25,654 bases of DNA from CAYUAG01 sp964554015 (GTDB taxonomy: Bacteria > Zhuqueibacterota > QNDG01 > CAYUAG01): NCBI GenBank assembly GCA_964554015.1, contig CAZKMO010000035.1, forward strand, positions 1 to 25,654, written 5' to 3'. Within the stretch, counting starts at the first letter, position 1. Each line of letters starts with the position of its first letter. The notes beneath the pieces are model-generated. The model made no database searches and was not told where the DNA came from. It was given only the letters and a program-made list of their open reading frames with translations. Both the position numbers and the translations under genes were made by a program. Below are positions 1-7,946 of this stretch, in pieces.

Positions 1-761
1 GGATTAACGTACCAGGTAAGATCCACGTCTAAAATTTCACCATTGGCATCCTGATAGAAAGCATCCAGCTGTACTGTATCACCAACCTTTAGCTTCATGG
101 GTTTGTTCAACATTTTAATACGGGGCAGATCTTCATCATCAACCTCATCTTCTTCATCAATGGCCAGCTTGGCTGTATCCCTCAGATTATCAAAGACGGC
201 ATAGATTTTTCCGTCACCTATGATATGGGCAGTGAGAGATCCATTTTCATCGATGGTAGCTAGTTCAGGCGGATTTACTGACCAAACAGGAGTAACTATA
301 GAAGTTGTGCTGTCCGGAGCAAAATAGGTGACACTCAGCTGGAAGATCTCGCCGGGGTGAAGCTTTACTTTATCGGCGTTGATCTCAATACGGGGATAGA
401 TGTCATCATCTTTATGTTTGCCCTTATTATCATCTTCACCATCACTACTGATGGATACTTTAACTTTATCTTTTTTCTTGCCCACACTGGCTTTGATGAA
501 ACCTTTCCCTGATTTTGCAGCAGTGAATACATTTCCATTGAAAGTACCTAATTTAGGAGGTGAAACTGACCAGGAAATAGTGGCATCAGTTTTTACACCA
601 TCTGAATTATAGTAGACAACTTTCAGTTCAATTGACTCACCAACTTTAAGTTCGATATTTTTAGTTTTAATTTCTACCCTTTCCTGAGCTTGGAGAGATA
701 CAGCACTCAGGAAAAAAACAAATAAAACGGCTATAAACAGACATGGTATCAATTTTTTCAT
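1..761 (-). CDS. Secreted protein with bacterial Ig-like (BIG2-type) domains, 3' part missing
   Basis: Reading leftward from ATG at 761, 253 codons stay open to the window edge, so the C-terminus lies outside. AGGTAGG lies just upstream as ribosome binding site. Residues 1-25 form a signal peptide (MKK, hydrophobic core, cleavage near LQA-Q). Three similar segments follow at about 28-105, 122-200 and 213 onward. Each has the pattern of bacterial Ig-like group 2 domains: an opening 'V..L.VG(D/E)..QL', then 'W.V.PP.L.T', then a Gly-rich close. The linkers are strikingly acidic (DGEDDNKGKHKDDD at 107-120, DEEDEVDDED at 202-211). Such domains usually act as stalks or adhesion modules on the cell surface. 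The ligand and full architecture cannot be told from this fragment. It is separated from the tRNA by about 270 bp and looks monocistronic here. Confidence 0.8.
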   Translation of the reverse strand, partial: MKKLIPCLFIAVLFVFFLSAVSLQAQERVEIKTKNIELKVGESIELKVVYYNSDGVKTDATISWSVSPPKLGTFNGNVFTAAKSGKGFIKASVGKKKDKVKVSISSDGEDDNKGKHKDDDIYPRIEINADKVKLHPGEIFQLSVTYFAPDSTTSIVTPVWSVNPPELATIDENGSLTAHIIGDGKIYAVFDNLRDTAKLAIDEEDEVDDEDLPRIKMLNKPMKLKVGDTVQLDAFYQDANGEILDVDLTWYVN

Positions 762-975
762 AAAATTTTCCTACCTTGATTTTTGATGTATTTTTTTATT
801 AATAAAATTACAGCTTTAAAATATTTAACAATATATAGAACACAAAAATAGTGCCAGATTAAACTAAGCTTAACATCACTTTGATATGATTATTTTTTAG
901 GAAAAAAAATCCGGTAACGGAATTTTATTCCGGAAAAGATGTTTATTGAAGAAATGAACATTTTCGGCAGTAATA

Positions 976-1010
976 AATATGCCCGGCACTTCCAAAGTAC
1001 CGGGCATATT
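976..1010 (-). terminator. Hairpin downstream of tRNA-Pro, probable terminator
   Basis: An 11-bp perfect stem (976-986 with 1000-1010, core ATGCCCGG/CCGGGCAT) continues, after one mismatch, with four more pairs around a small loop. It lies 25 bp past the 3' end of the tRNA on the minus strand. On that strand the stem is followed by only a weak U-rich stretch (TTTATTA), so termination is likely but not classic. Confidence 0.45.
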
Positions 1011-1034
1011 ATTGTAGAAAATAATTTAAGGAAG

Positions 1035-1109
1035 TCGGGGCGGAGAGATTTGAACTCTCGACCTCATGACCCCCAGTCATGCGCGCTAACCGGGCTGCGC
1101 TACGCCCCG
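1035..1109 (-). tRNA. tRNA-Pro (anticodon GGG)
   Basis: Read on the minus strand, CGGGGCG (1109-1103) pairs with CGCCCCG (1042-1036) as the acceptor stem, with discriminator A at 1035. The D arm is GCGC..GCGC. The anticodon stem is CATGA/TCATG with loop CTGGGGG, placing GGG at positions 34-36. The T arm is GAGAG-TTCAAAT-CTCTC. GGG reads proline CCC/CCU codons. The length is 75 nt. CCA is not encoded (the DNA reads ACTTCC), so it must be added after transcription. Confidence 0.97.
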
Positions 1110-1260
1110 TATTATGGAGTAAAAATTAAAGATAATTTAATACAAAGTCAAGTGAATTGTTGTATGGTTTTCAATAATCTTGAAAGAGCTGACTAAAAAA
1201 GTCAGTATTTAAATAATAGATATAAGTATAATCTTAAATTATATTTTTTTCTGAAGGAGG

Positions 1261-1285
1261 TTCCGGATCAGAGTCCGGAATGACA
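1261..1285. repeat. Short palindromic repeat, TTCCGGA/TCCGGAA type
   Basis: Perfect 7-bp arms TTCCGGA (1261-1267) and TCCGGAA (1274-1280) surround a 6-nt loop and run into TGACA. It shares the TGAC(A) flank and hairpin design with the other small palindromes of this window (2200-2270, 2311-2334, 21138-21160). Confidence 0.6.
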
Positions 1286-1361
1286 AAGTAGTGGAAGGGA
1301 CTTTTTAGTCAGCTATTTTGATTTGTTGATAAATGGATATTGTGTACTATTTTTTTCTTTA

Positions 1362-2031
1362 TCAAAGCGGGCCTATTCTGGCTCCTATAAAAATAATCAC
1401 GGTGGCACAAAATGAAATGAGGATGTTATCATCAATGGGTCCAAATTCATAACGCTCAATATAGGAACTGATAACAGCGGCAATAACCCCCCCACCAGGG
1501 GAGAGGAACAGCGGCAGAGGAAGCCAGCCAGTATCCCAAAGGAATGCAGACCAGGGCCATGAATACGTTACCTATAAAGTGCTTGGTTCTGCGCTTGAAA
1601 AAAGCATTACGCACCACCCCGGTTATACCGTCACCAAAGGCCATAAAAAGGGAGGGGATAATGGCAAGATAAGGATCGCCCAATACATACCATAAAATAC
1701 AAATGGTCACTCCCCACATAAAGGTAAATTTTACATCATTCTTATTAGTTTCTGTCTGCAGCCAGTAGAGTCGTTTACCGGTTCTGTGCGGAATATAGGT
1801 AAAGATCGATAAGGCCAGACCCACTAAAAGGGGAAAAAGCGGCAGGCTGTAAAAAAAGGGGACGACCAGCGCTCCTGCCCCTCCGGCAGCCATATGCACG
1901 ATTTTACGGTTATAATAAATAGCGACAGTCTTTTCCGTGCCTTTTTTTATCATGAGATGATAAAACCATTTGGTAAGAAAAACAATGGATATGGCATAGC
2001 CGACTGAAATAACAGCCAAAAGACTTTGCAT
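1362..2031 (-). pseudogene. Phytol/dolichol kinase-like membrane protein, frameshifted at a G7 run
   Basis: The uninterrupted frame from ATG 2031 gives 191 residues and stops at 1456. Its last residues after GWYW-like 'GYWLASSAAVPLPWWGG' look unnatural. Removing one G from the seven-G run at 1487-1493 joins it to the frame ending at 1362, giving about 222 residues whose tail (VIAAVISSYIERYEFGPIDD, then NILISF) is what this family normally ends with (E...IDDN). Other family marks are RKIVH at 42-46, FGDGITGVVRN at 132-142 and six or more hydrophobic helices. Related enzymes phosphorylate polyprenols, phytol or diacylglycerol, usually with CTP, in the cytoplasmic membrane. The precise substrate is not inferable. 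The shift may be an assembly error, a dead gene or a phase-variable tract. It lies 400 bp downstream of the efflux pump gene and is probably transcribed separately. No strong Shine-Dalgarno was seen. Confidence 0.75.
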
Positions 2032-2199
2032 AAGGATTGATTGATTTATCTAGTACTCCTTTATGATTATCAGTAGTTTTAAAAGGTTAAATAATTTTTA
2101 AACAATTAAAAAGTAATAAATAAAAGTCAAAAAACAAAGTATAACTTGCTTGAAAATGATGAGAGATGATTCTCTAAAAATGGCTTAAAATTGCATGAG

Positions 2200-2270
2200 A
2201 TGCTGAAACAATACTGAAACAATACTGAAATAAATTCAGCACAAGGTTCGGCAACAAGGTTCAGCATGAC
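2200..2270. repeat. Nested hairpin with triplicated arms
   Basis: Outer arms ATGCTGAA (2200-2207) and TTCAGCAT (2260-2267) are followed by GAC. Inside, the left arm word CTGAA occurs three times at 10-11 bp steps, and the right arm word TTC(A/G)GC occurs three times. Several alternative stems can therefore form. Confidence 0.6.
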
Positions 2271-2310
2271 GTAGTTATCACACAATTCCTAATATTCAAG
2301 AGATGGAGTA

Positions 2311-2334
2311 GTCATTCTGAACTTGTTTCAGAAT
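2311..2334. repeat. Short palindromic repeat, GTCATTCTGAA type
   Basis: GTC is followed by perfect 8-bp arms ATTCTGAA (2314-2321) and TTCAGAAT (2327-2334) around CTTGT. This matches the very common dispersed palindrome type beginning GTCATTC found in many environmental genomes. Confidence 0.65.
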
Positions 2335-2435
2335 CTCGGGTGTGGAAATTTTTTGCTTTGTGAGGTATTCTTAATATCACAAATAAATGCCAAAGGTGAA
2401 GAACACCTTCAGCAGCAATAAAAATTCTCACTGCT

Positions 2436-5400
2436 TTATTTTCTGATAACAATCTTATACATTACCGGCACAATCACCAGGGTTAAAAAGGTGGAACATA
2501 AAAGACCCCCGATAATAGTCCATCCCATGGGTGCCCAGACCGGACCACCAATCAAAGTTAACGGTAAAAGGCCTCCGATTGTGGTCATGGTAGTAAGAAT
2601 AATTGGCACAAATCTGGTTTTCCCGGCCTTAATTAAGGCAGTTTCAATATTCTCTCCTTGCTGACGTAATCTGTTGGTGTAATCAATTAGAATTATGGCA
2701 TTATTAACCACTATTCCCACCAGACTGGTAAATCCCACAAAAGCGGTAAAACTGAAGGTGTTTCCGGTAATAAAAAGTGCCCACACGGAACCTATAATAG
2801 CTAGTGGTATTGAGGTGAATATAATAAAAGGCTGAATATAGGAACGAAACTGTAAAACTAAAACCCCAAAAATGACCAGGGCAGCAATAATTATAGCTTT
2901 TTGCATCCCCCCAAAGGCTTCGGTTCTGCTTTCCAGTTCACCGGCAACAGAGTAGCGATACCCATTGGGCCAGTTATATTCTTTTAACTTTGTGATTATA
3001 CTTTCGGTGATTTTATTAACAGATTGGTTTCTCATTACATCCGCGGTTAGAGTAACACTTCTTTCCAACTGAAAATGGTCAATTCTCTCCTCACTTTCGG
3101 AAAACTCGACCTGCGCCACCTGATTCAGAGGTATGGCATTTCCCTTTAGATTGGAAATATATATTTTATCCAGATCTTTATTGCTGATCTTTTCTTTAAA
3201 GGGCAATCGTACTATAATATCATATTCTTTTCCTTCAGCATCCCGATAAGAGGAAACAGTCATTCCATTAACAGCTACTCTGATGGTCTTATCTATTTCA
3301 GAAAGAGAAAGGCCAGCCAGTTTGGCCCGTACCTTATCAACATGTACATATAAATCAGTCCGGGAGACATCCAGGGGATTTTTAACATTTACTGCTCCTT
3401 CCTGGGATGCAATGATTTTTTCAATATCTTGGGATATTTCCTTCAGGATATCCATGTTTTTTCCCAAAACCCTGATGGCAATGGGTGCTTCCACCACATG
3501 CCCTTGCTCTAGTTCCTTTACATTGATTTTGGCGCCGGGAAAAAGTTTGAATTTTTGTCTGAGAATGGCGATCAATTTTTCCATTCTTTTTCTGTTGAAT
3601 TCTTTAAGTTTTATATAAATTTGAGCATGAGAAGCATTATTTCTTTCCGGAAATAAATTATAATACAATTGTGGATTTCCATGACCAATGTTGGCAACAT
3701 AATACTCAATATCATCAAGAGTTTTTAGATACTTCTCAACTTCCTTTGTAACCTGGTCAGTTCTCTGAAAATTAGTTCCGCTGGGAAGATTGACATTTAT
3801 AAATAACATAGGTTTTTCTGCCTTAGGGAATAAGCTAACTCCTATGAAAGGAATCAGGGCCAGACTTATCAGTAAAACTATAAATGAAGTAAGAACCACC
3901 CTCCAGGGTCTGGTTAAAGAATTTTTTAGTATCTTTTGATAATATTTATCAACAAATTTATTTAACAAATTACGTAGATTATGCTGTTTATGATTGTGAT
4001 TAATATGTAAGAATTTAGAGGAAAGATAGGGAGTAAAAGTTAAAGAGAGCAGTAAGGAAGCAGTCAGCGTATACACAACCGTAATAGGCATACTGCGGAT
4101 AAAATCACCGGTTATACTTTGTATTAGAATTATAGGGATAAAAGCAAATACGGTGGTGGCAGTAGCACTCACTACAGCGGTTCCCACTTCTGATGTTCCC
4201 TTAACGGCCGCTTCTTCCCGGGAAAATCCCTTTCTCATATAGCGGGCTATGTTATCTGTAACAACTATGGCATTATCCACCAGAAGACCCAGGGCAATTA
4301 CAAATCCCACAATAGACATTTGCTGCAGGCCGTAGTTACTTAGATCCAGTCCAAAGATTCCCATAAGGATGGAAACAGGAATGACAGTCATGACAATAAG
4401 GGCGGCCCGCCAGCTTACTGCTGAAAATATGACAATACCTACCAGAATAATTCCCTGAAGAAGATTAGCAAAAAATCCGCTAACCCGGTGGGATACACTT
4501 TCGGATTGATTGAAAACTGTTTTCAGGGTAATGTTTTCAGGTAAGGTCTCTTTAAACTGATTGATTACAGCCTCAATTTTTTTGGAGATATGAATAATAT
4601 TGGTATTCTCTTTCTGAGTAACTGTCACAAAGATAGATCTTTCCCCGTTGACCCTGGCCAGGTGTTCCGGATCTTTATAGGCAAAATCTATATCTGCCAC
4701 ATCTTTAAGAAAAACCGGATTTCCCCCTTTACTGTGGATTATGGTGTTTTTTATTTCTTCCAGGGAGTTGTAAGAACCGCTGGTTTTAATATTCAATCTT
4801 TTAATTCCCATATCAATATACCCACCTGGAATATTGGCATTTGCATCCTTAATAATATTCATGATAAAATCAAGGGGAATTTTCTTTAAAGCAAGTTTTT
4901 CCATATCCACTGAAATCCGGACAATCCTTTCCGGAACAGCCATGATTTCAACTTTTTTTACTCCCCATATGGTTTCAAGCTGGTCTTTCAACCGTTCTGC
5001 TTCCTTCTCCAGTAAATAATATTCAGCAGTTTCTGAAATCAGACCAATCTGAAATATCTTAACGCCGGTAATGGACCATTTCCTAATTTCCAGACTCAAT
5101 AATTCCGAAGGTAATTCTTGTCGGATACTGTTAATTTTTTGAACCAGCTCCGAGTACTTTTCATCTATATCTACTCCGGATTCAAACTCCACACTAATAA
5201 TACCAATGCCGTCTTCAGCATGGCCCACAATATAACGGATATCTTCCAATTCATTTACTGCTTCTTCAAGGGGCTCAATGATAATTTCTTCAATATCAGC
5301 CGGGGAAGTGCCCGGATAAACGGCATAGACAGATCCTCCCGGGGGCTGGATTAGAGGATCCTCGGATCTGGGCATGGTCAGATAGGAACTTATCCCGATT

Positions 5401-5468
5401 AAAATTAAAAGAACAACAATGATATTGGTAAACTGATGATATTTGATAGAGATCTTTGGTAATTGCAT
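2436..5468 (-). CDS. RND-family efflux pump permease (AcrB/MexB-like)
   Basis: Inner-membrane subunit of a tripartite efflux pump, exchanging protons for export of drugs or other small hydrophobic compounds. At about 1010 residues it has the full family length. The N-terminal helix is followed by the first periplasmic loop with porter segments (VYPGTSPADIEEIIIEPLE at about 52-70). A cluster of helices carries the proton-relay motif GLLVDNAIVV, with Asp about 400 (AcrB has two Asp here; this one has Asp-Asn). The C-terminal half repeats the design, including GIVVNNAIILIDYTN. ATG at 5468 is preferred over TTG at 5474 because AAAGGG sits six bases before it. The gene lies 124 bp downstream of the membrane-fusion protein gene and in the same direction, so one operon is likely. 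Drug versus metal specificity cannot be decided. The hydrophobe/amphiphile class is favoured over heavy-metal export because no metal-binding Met/His cluster is evident. Confidence 0.95.
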   Translation of the reverse strand: MQLPKISIKYHQFTNIIVVLLILIGISSYLTMPRSEDPLIQPPGGSVYAVYPGTSPADIEEIIIEPLEEAVNELEDIRYIVGHAEDGIGIISVEFESGVDIDEKYSELVQKINSIRQELPSELLSLEIRKWSITGVKIFQIGLISETAEYYLLEKEAERLKDQLETIWGVKKVEIMAVPERIVRISVDMEKLALKKIPLDFIMNIIKDANANIPGGYIDMGIKRLNIKTSGSYNSLEEIKNTIIHSKGGNPVFLKDVADIDFAYKDPEHLARVNGERSIFVTVTQKENTNIIHISKKIEAVINQFKETLPENITLKTVFNQSESVSHRVSGFFANLLQGIILVGIVIFSAVSWRAALIVMTVIPVSILMGIFGLDLSNYGLQQMSIVGFVIALGLLVDNAIVVTDNIARYMRKGFSREEAAVKGTSEVGTAVVSATATTVFAFIPIILIQSITGDFIRSMPITVVYTLTASLLLSLTFTPYLSSKFLHINHNHKQHNLRNLLNKFVDKYYQKILKNSLTRPWRVVLTSFIVLLISLALIPFIGVSLFPKAEKPMLFINVNLPSGTNFQRTDQVTKEVEKYLKTLDDIEYYVANIGHGNPQLYYNLFPERNNASHAQIYIKLKEFNRKRMEKLIAILRQKFKLFPGAKINVKELEQGHVVEAPIAIRVLGKNMDILKEISQDIEKIIASQEGAVNVKNPLDVSRTDLYVHVDKVRAKLAGLSLSEIDKTIRVAVNGMTVSSYRDAEGKEYDIIVRLPFKEKISNKDLDKIYISNLKGNAIPLNQVAQVEFSESEERIDHFQLERSVTLTADVMRNQSVNKITESIITKLKEYNWPNGYRYSVAGELESRTEAFGGMQKAIIIAALVIFGVLVLQFRSYIQPFIIFTSIPLAIIGSVWALFITGNTFSFTAFVGFTSLVGIVVNNAIILIDYTNRLRQQGENIETALIKAGKTRFVPIILTTMTTIGGLLPLTLIGGPVWAPMGWTIIGGLLCSTFLTLVIVPVMYKIVIRK

Positions 5469-5592
5469 GTACAACCCTTTCTTAGTAGATTTTAAATTGA
5501 ATGAATAATTGAGAATTAAGAATATTGCATTTGGAAAATAGGAAATTGGAAATAGGGAATAAGCTGATAATAAGTTTTATCTTTTATCCTTG

Positions 5593-6624
5593 TTACTTCA
5601 TTTCCCTGACCAGTTCTCCATCCTTCAGATAAGCTGCTCCCCGGGAAATAATTTTATCACCCGGATTCAATCCTTTCAGTACGGCAACAGAATCTTTTTT
5701 CATATGATCAATTTCTATGGGTATTTTCTCTGTGATGTTTTCAGCAGTCATTCTGAAAACATACCCTTTTTTTCCTTGCCCCTGTATGACAGATGCTGCA
5801 GGTATAAGGTAGCAGTTTTTATCTTCAGAGGGGAAAAGAGTCACCCGGGTAATCAAACCATTAAAAAATTTACACTCATTCTTTTGTATACATAATTCAA
5901 TTTCGTAATTACCATTATTAGGATCAGGGGCATTACCAATAGAAATTATTACGGCAGAAAACACATGATCCGGATAGGAATCAATAGTAACTTTTGCCGA
6001 GTCTCCAGCTTTAATCCGTACCACATCTCGGTCAGTAACACTGGTATGAATTTTCCATTTTTCCTCATCCGATCCGAAGACGAATACTGGATGTCCAGAA
6101 CCAATCATTTCATTTGTCTCAGCCAACTGTTTTAAAATATATCCGTTTTCTGGAGCTGTGATTTTTGAATTTCTCAGATTGAATTTTGCAATCTCAAAAT
6201 TGGACTGGGCCACAGTTAAAGCGGTTTTAGCATCCTGAGATTGGGAAAGAGTTACGGCGTTGTCTTCATACAGATTTTCTACTCGATGGAAATCTCTTTC
6301 AGCCTTGTTTAAAGCACTTTCTGCACTCTGATATCTGGCGTTTATTTCATCCATTTTAAGTTCAGCAAGTATTTTTCCTTTTTTAACTTTTTCTCCTTCT
6401 TGAACATTTATTTTATTTATAATCCCTCCGGTTTTGAAGGAGAGTTTTATCTGTTGGTATGATTTTAAACGACCTATAGCCCTAATGGGATTAGTAGTCC
6501 TGGTAGAATATACAATTGTTGTTTGTACCGGAATTGGTTCTGTTGTTGACTCATCTTTCTTTTGTTTATTGCATCCTGTGTTCATTAACATAAAAATAAT
6601 TAACAATATTTTTACGGCTTTCAT
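5593..6624 (-). CDS. RND efflux membrane-fusion (periplasmic adaptor) lipoprotein, HlyD/AcrA family
   Basis: Adaptor linking the RND permease to an outer-membrane channel. It has 343 residues. The N-terminus is a signal sequence ending in TGC at about 16-18, compatible with lipid attachment, although the residue at -3 of the lipobox is atypical. The biotinyl-lipoyl half-motif 'GGIINKINVQEGEKVKKGKI' lies near 65-85, followed by a short alpha-hairpin (roughly 90-150, Ala/Gln-rich) and the second lipoyl half 'ITAPENGYILK'. After this come beta-barrel and membrane-proximal domains (DRDVVRIKAGDSAKV; GLNPGDKIISRGAAYLKDGE near the C-terminus). AGGAGG six bases before ATG 6624 sets the start. It is followed by the permease gene and preceded by tetR, all on the minus strand. 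Confidence 0.93.
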   Translation of the reverse strand: MKAVKILLIIFMLMNTGCNKQKKDESTTEPIPVQTTIVYSTRTTNPIRAIGRLKSYQQIKLSFKTGGIINKINVQEGEKVKKGKILAELKMDEINARYQSAESALNKAERDFHRVENLYEDNAVTLSQSQDAKTALTVAQSNFEIAKFNLRNSKITAPENGYILKQLAETNEMIGSGHPVFVFGSDEEKWKIHTSVTDRDVVRIKAGDSAKVTIDSYPDHVFSAVIISIGNAPDPNNGNYEIELCIQKNECKFFNGLITRVTLFPSEDKNCYLIPAASVIQGQGKKGYVFRMTAENITEKIPIEIDHMKKDSVAVLKGLNPGDKIISRGAAYLKDGELVREMK

Positions 6625-6915
6625 TCCTAACCTCCTAAAATAATATTAGATTTCTGTAATTCAGGGATTGCATTTTTCTATTGGCCTTTTTGCCATTGGC
6701 ATTTGGCGCTTGGCAATTAACCTCAAAACTTATTTTCATTATTCCTTTTATTTAAATCCCTTTTTAATAGGTTAAGATTGAGATTAATAGAAGAAATGGA
6801 AGAATGGAAGATTGTAAGAATGGAATGATGGATTAGAAATTTTACACTATTCCAAAATTCCAGTATTCCATTATTTCAGATGTATTGATGTTTCTTCTTA
6901 ATCTTAACCTAAACC
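6625..6915. repeat. Intergenic spacer with large imperfect palindrome (6768-6911)
   Basis: Outer arms of 12 bp pair perfectly (TAGGTTAAGATT at 6768-6779 with AATCTTAACCTA at 6900-6911). Inside, a purine-rich half with repeated GGAA(G)AATGGAA words (6796-6832) faces a half with repeated ATTCCA words (6848-6872). The remaining part, 6670-6715, is a degenerate run of TTGGC words. No coding frame is evident. In a tetR-to-pump transcript this would be a long hairpin. Confidence 0.5.
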
Positions 6916-7569
6916 TCAACCTTTATTTTTATCCATATTCTTAATACTTCTTATCATAAAATCAAGACCAGTTTTCTTCAGATGATCAAGATCAATGCCG
7001 TGTTCCTTACTCAAATGTTTTCCTTTTAAGGAAATAAGCTGAATAATCCCCAGGGAAAAACCCCAGAGAAGCATGGCTGTTTCTTCAGGATTAATGTCCG
7101 GTCTGATAGTCTGATCAGCTATTCCTTCTTTTATGGCATCAATGAGGATATGCAGTCCTTTATGGCCTTTTTTATCACAATCCCAAGCAAGGGAGTCCTG
7201 TTTTTCAAGATCAAAAGCATTCGATTCCCAATAGATAAGTGCATTATGATAATCCGGATATTTTCTATGAAATTTATAATAAGCTTTTCCTATGGCAATG
7301 AGTTTTTCCAAACCATTCATATTCTTTTTTACAGCTTTTTCAAAAATATCAGACATAATTTCAAGACTGCGCATACAAATGGCCAGATAAATTTCCTCTT
7401 TGCTGTTAAAATATAAGTACAGAGTTCCTTTACTTAGTTCTGCCGCTTCTGCCACCTCATCCACGGTTGCGTTTTCCATACCTTTAGAAAAAAATACATT
7501 TTCGGCTGCATTAATAATATCATTTCTTCTTTGTTGCTTTTCTCTTTCTTTTCTTTCAGCTATACCCAT
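6916..7569 (-). CDS. TetR/AcrR-family transcriptional regulator
   Basis: Repressor-type DNA-binding protein of 217 residues. The N-terminal helix-turn-helix (about 14-60) carries the family pattern 'I..AA..VF..KG....TV.EVA..A.LSKGTLYLYF.SKEEI', ending in the SKGTLYLYF recognition helix. The C-terminal ligand domain is all-helical and diverse, so the inducer is unknown. AAGGGGG lies before ATG 7569. It is the first gene of the minus-strand cluster leading to the membrane-fusion protein (291 bp spacer) and RND permease. Local control of the pump is therefore the likely role, with autoregulation through palindromes in its own promoter (7621-7670). The reductase gene is divergent, but its control signals are distinct. 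Confidence 0.93.
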   Translation of the reverse strand: MGIAERKEREKQQRRNDIINAAENVFFSKGMENATVDEVAEAAELSKGTLYLYFNSKEEIYLAICMRSLEIMSDIFEKAVKKNMNGLEKLIAIGKAYYKFHRKYPDYHNALIYWESNAFDLEKQDSLAWDCDKKGHKGLHILIDAIKEGIADQTIRPDINPEETAMLLWGFSLGIIQLISLKGKHLSKEHGIDLDHLKKTGLDFMIRSIKNMDKNKG

Positions 7570-7620
7570 ACAGCCCCCTTAAGCTTAAAATATTTTTATT
7601 TTATTTACCTTATAAATAAA

Positions 7621-7670
7621 ATATAGTTGAATAGATAAACTATATTCATTAAATGACTCATAGTCAGTTT
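7621..7670. promoter_or_regulatory. Two palindromes overlapping the tetR promoter, candidate operator
   Basis: ATATAGTT (7621-7628) and AACTATAT (7638-7645) form 8-bp arms over the -10. AAaTGACT/AGTCAgTT (7651-7670, arms around CAT) covers the -35. TetR-family proteins commonly bind such symmetric sites in their own promoter. Which of the two is bound is not known. Confidence 0.45.
7639..7667 (-). promoter_or_regulatory. Promoter of tetR
   Basis: On the minus strand CTGACT (7667-7662) is separated by exactly 17 bp from TATAGT (7644-7639), a good sigma70-type pair. The start codon follows about 70 bp later, with AAGGGGG before it. Confidence 0.55.
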
Positions 7671-7864
7671 ATGGGTCTAATATAATAAAATATAATACAG
7701 AAAGCAAGTTATTTTTTGAGAAAATTAATATAACAAATATATTCTTTGATTGAGGAAAAAAATAATCCTAAAGTAATTAAGTTTATTTTAACAATTTTTT
7801 TAATTAGAAATAAGTAATCTCAAACATAAAAAAATAAATTGAGCATAGATATAATATAAGAAAA

Positions 7865-7910
7865 TTACAATTTATTGTATTTTTTTGGGGAAAAATACAA
7901 TATATAGTAT
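7865..7910. promoter_or_regulatory. Tandem NrdR-box-like sites upstream of the reductase gene
   Basis: Two 16-bp sites, TTACAATTTATTGTAT (7865-7880) and ATACAATATATAGTAT (7895-7910), are spaced exactly 30 bp apart and lie just before the -35. The second resembles the known NrdR consensus (ACACTATATATAGTGT-like) at about 13 of 16 positions. The surrounding 26 bp are 23/26 identical between copies. NrdR represses ribonucleotide reductase genes of all classes through paired boxes about three helical turns apart. Confidence 0.7.
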
Positions 7911-7917
7911 TTTTTTC

Positions 7918-7946
7918 TTGACATTTATTTTAAGTTTATTTATGTT
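7918..7946 (+). promoter_or_regulatory. Promoter of the class II reductase gene
   Basis: A perfect TTGACA (7918-7923), a 17-bp spacer and TATGTT (7941-7946). The coding region starts about 48 bp after the -10. The NrdR-like boxes end seven bases before the -35. Confidence 0.5.

Larger units (their letters stand above)
2032..2435. other. Gene-free stretch with two hairpin repeats
   Basis: About 400 bp between the kinase-like gene and the RND permease gene. No plausible coding frame or RNA gene is seen. It holds the nested hairpin at 2200-2270 and the small palindrome at 2311-2334. The rest is AT-rich sequence without clear structure, and it must contain the promoter of the minus-strand kinase-like gene in its left part. 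Confidence 0.5.

Noticed and set aside
400..612. Plus-strand open frame opposite the Ig-like protein
   Set aside because: Low-complexity antisense shadow; the minus frame has signal peptide, ribosome site and domain repeats.
939..1196. Open frame on the plus strand across the tRNA
   Set aside because: Its RRDLNSRPHDPQSCALTGLR section is the reverse complement of tRNA-Pro, a classic false protein.
2200..2334. Possible short CRISPR-like array
   Set aside because: Repeat words are 7-11 bp without unique spacers of regular size, and no cas genes are present.
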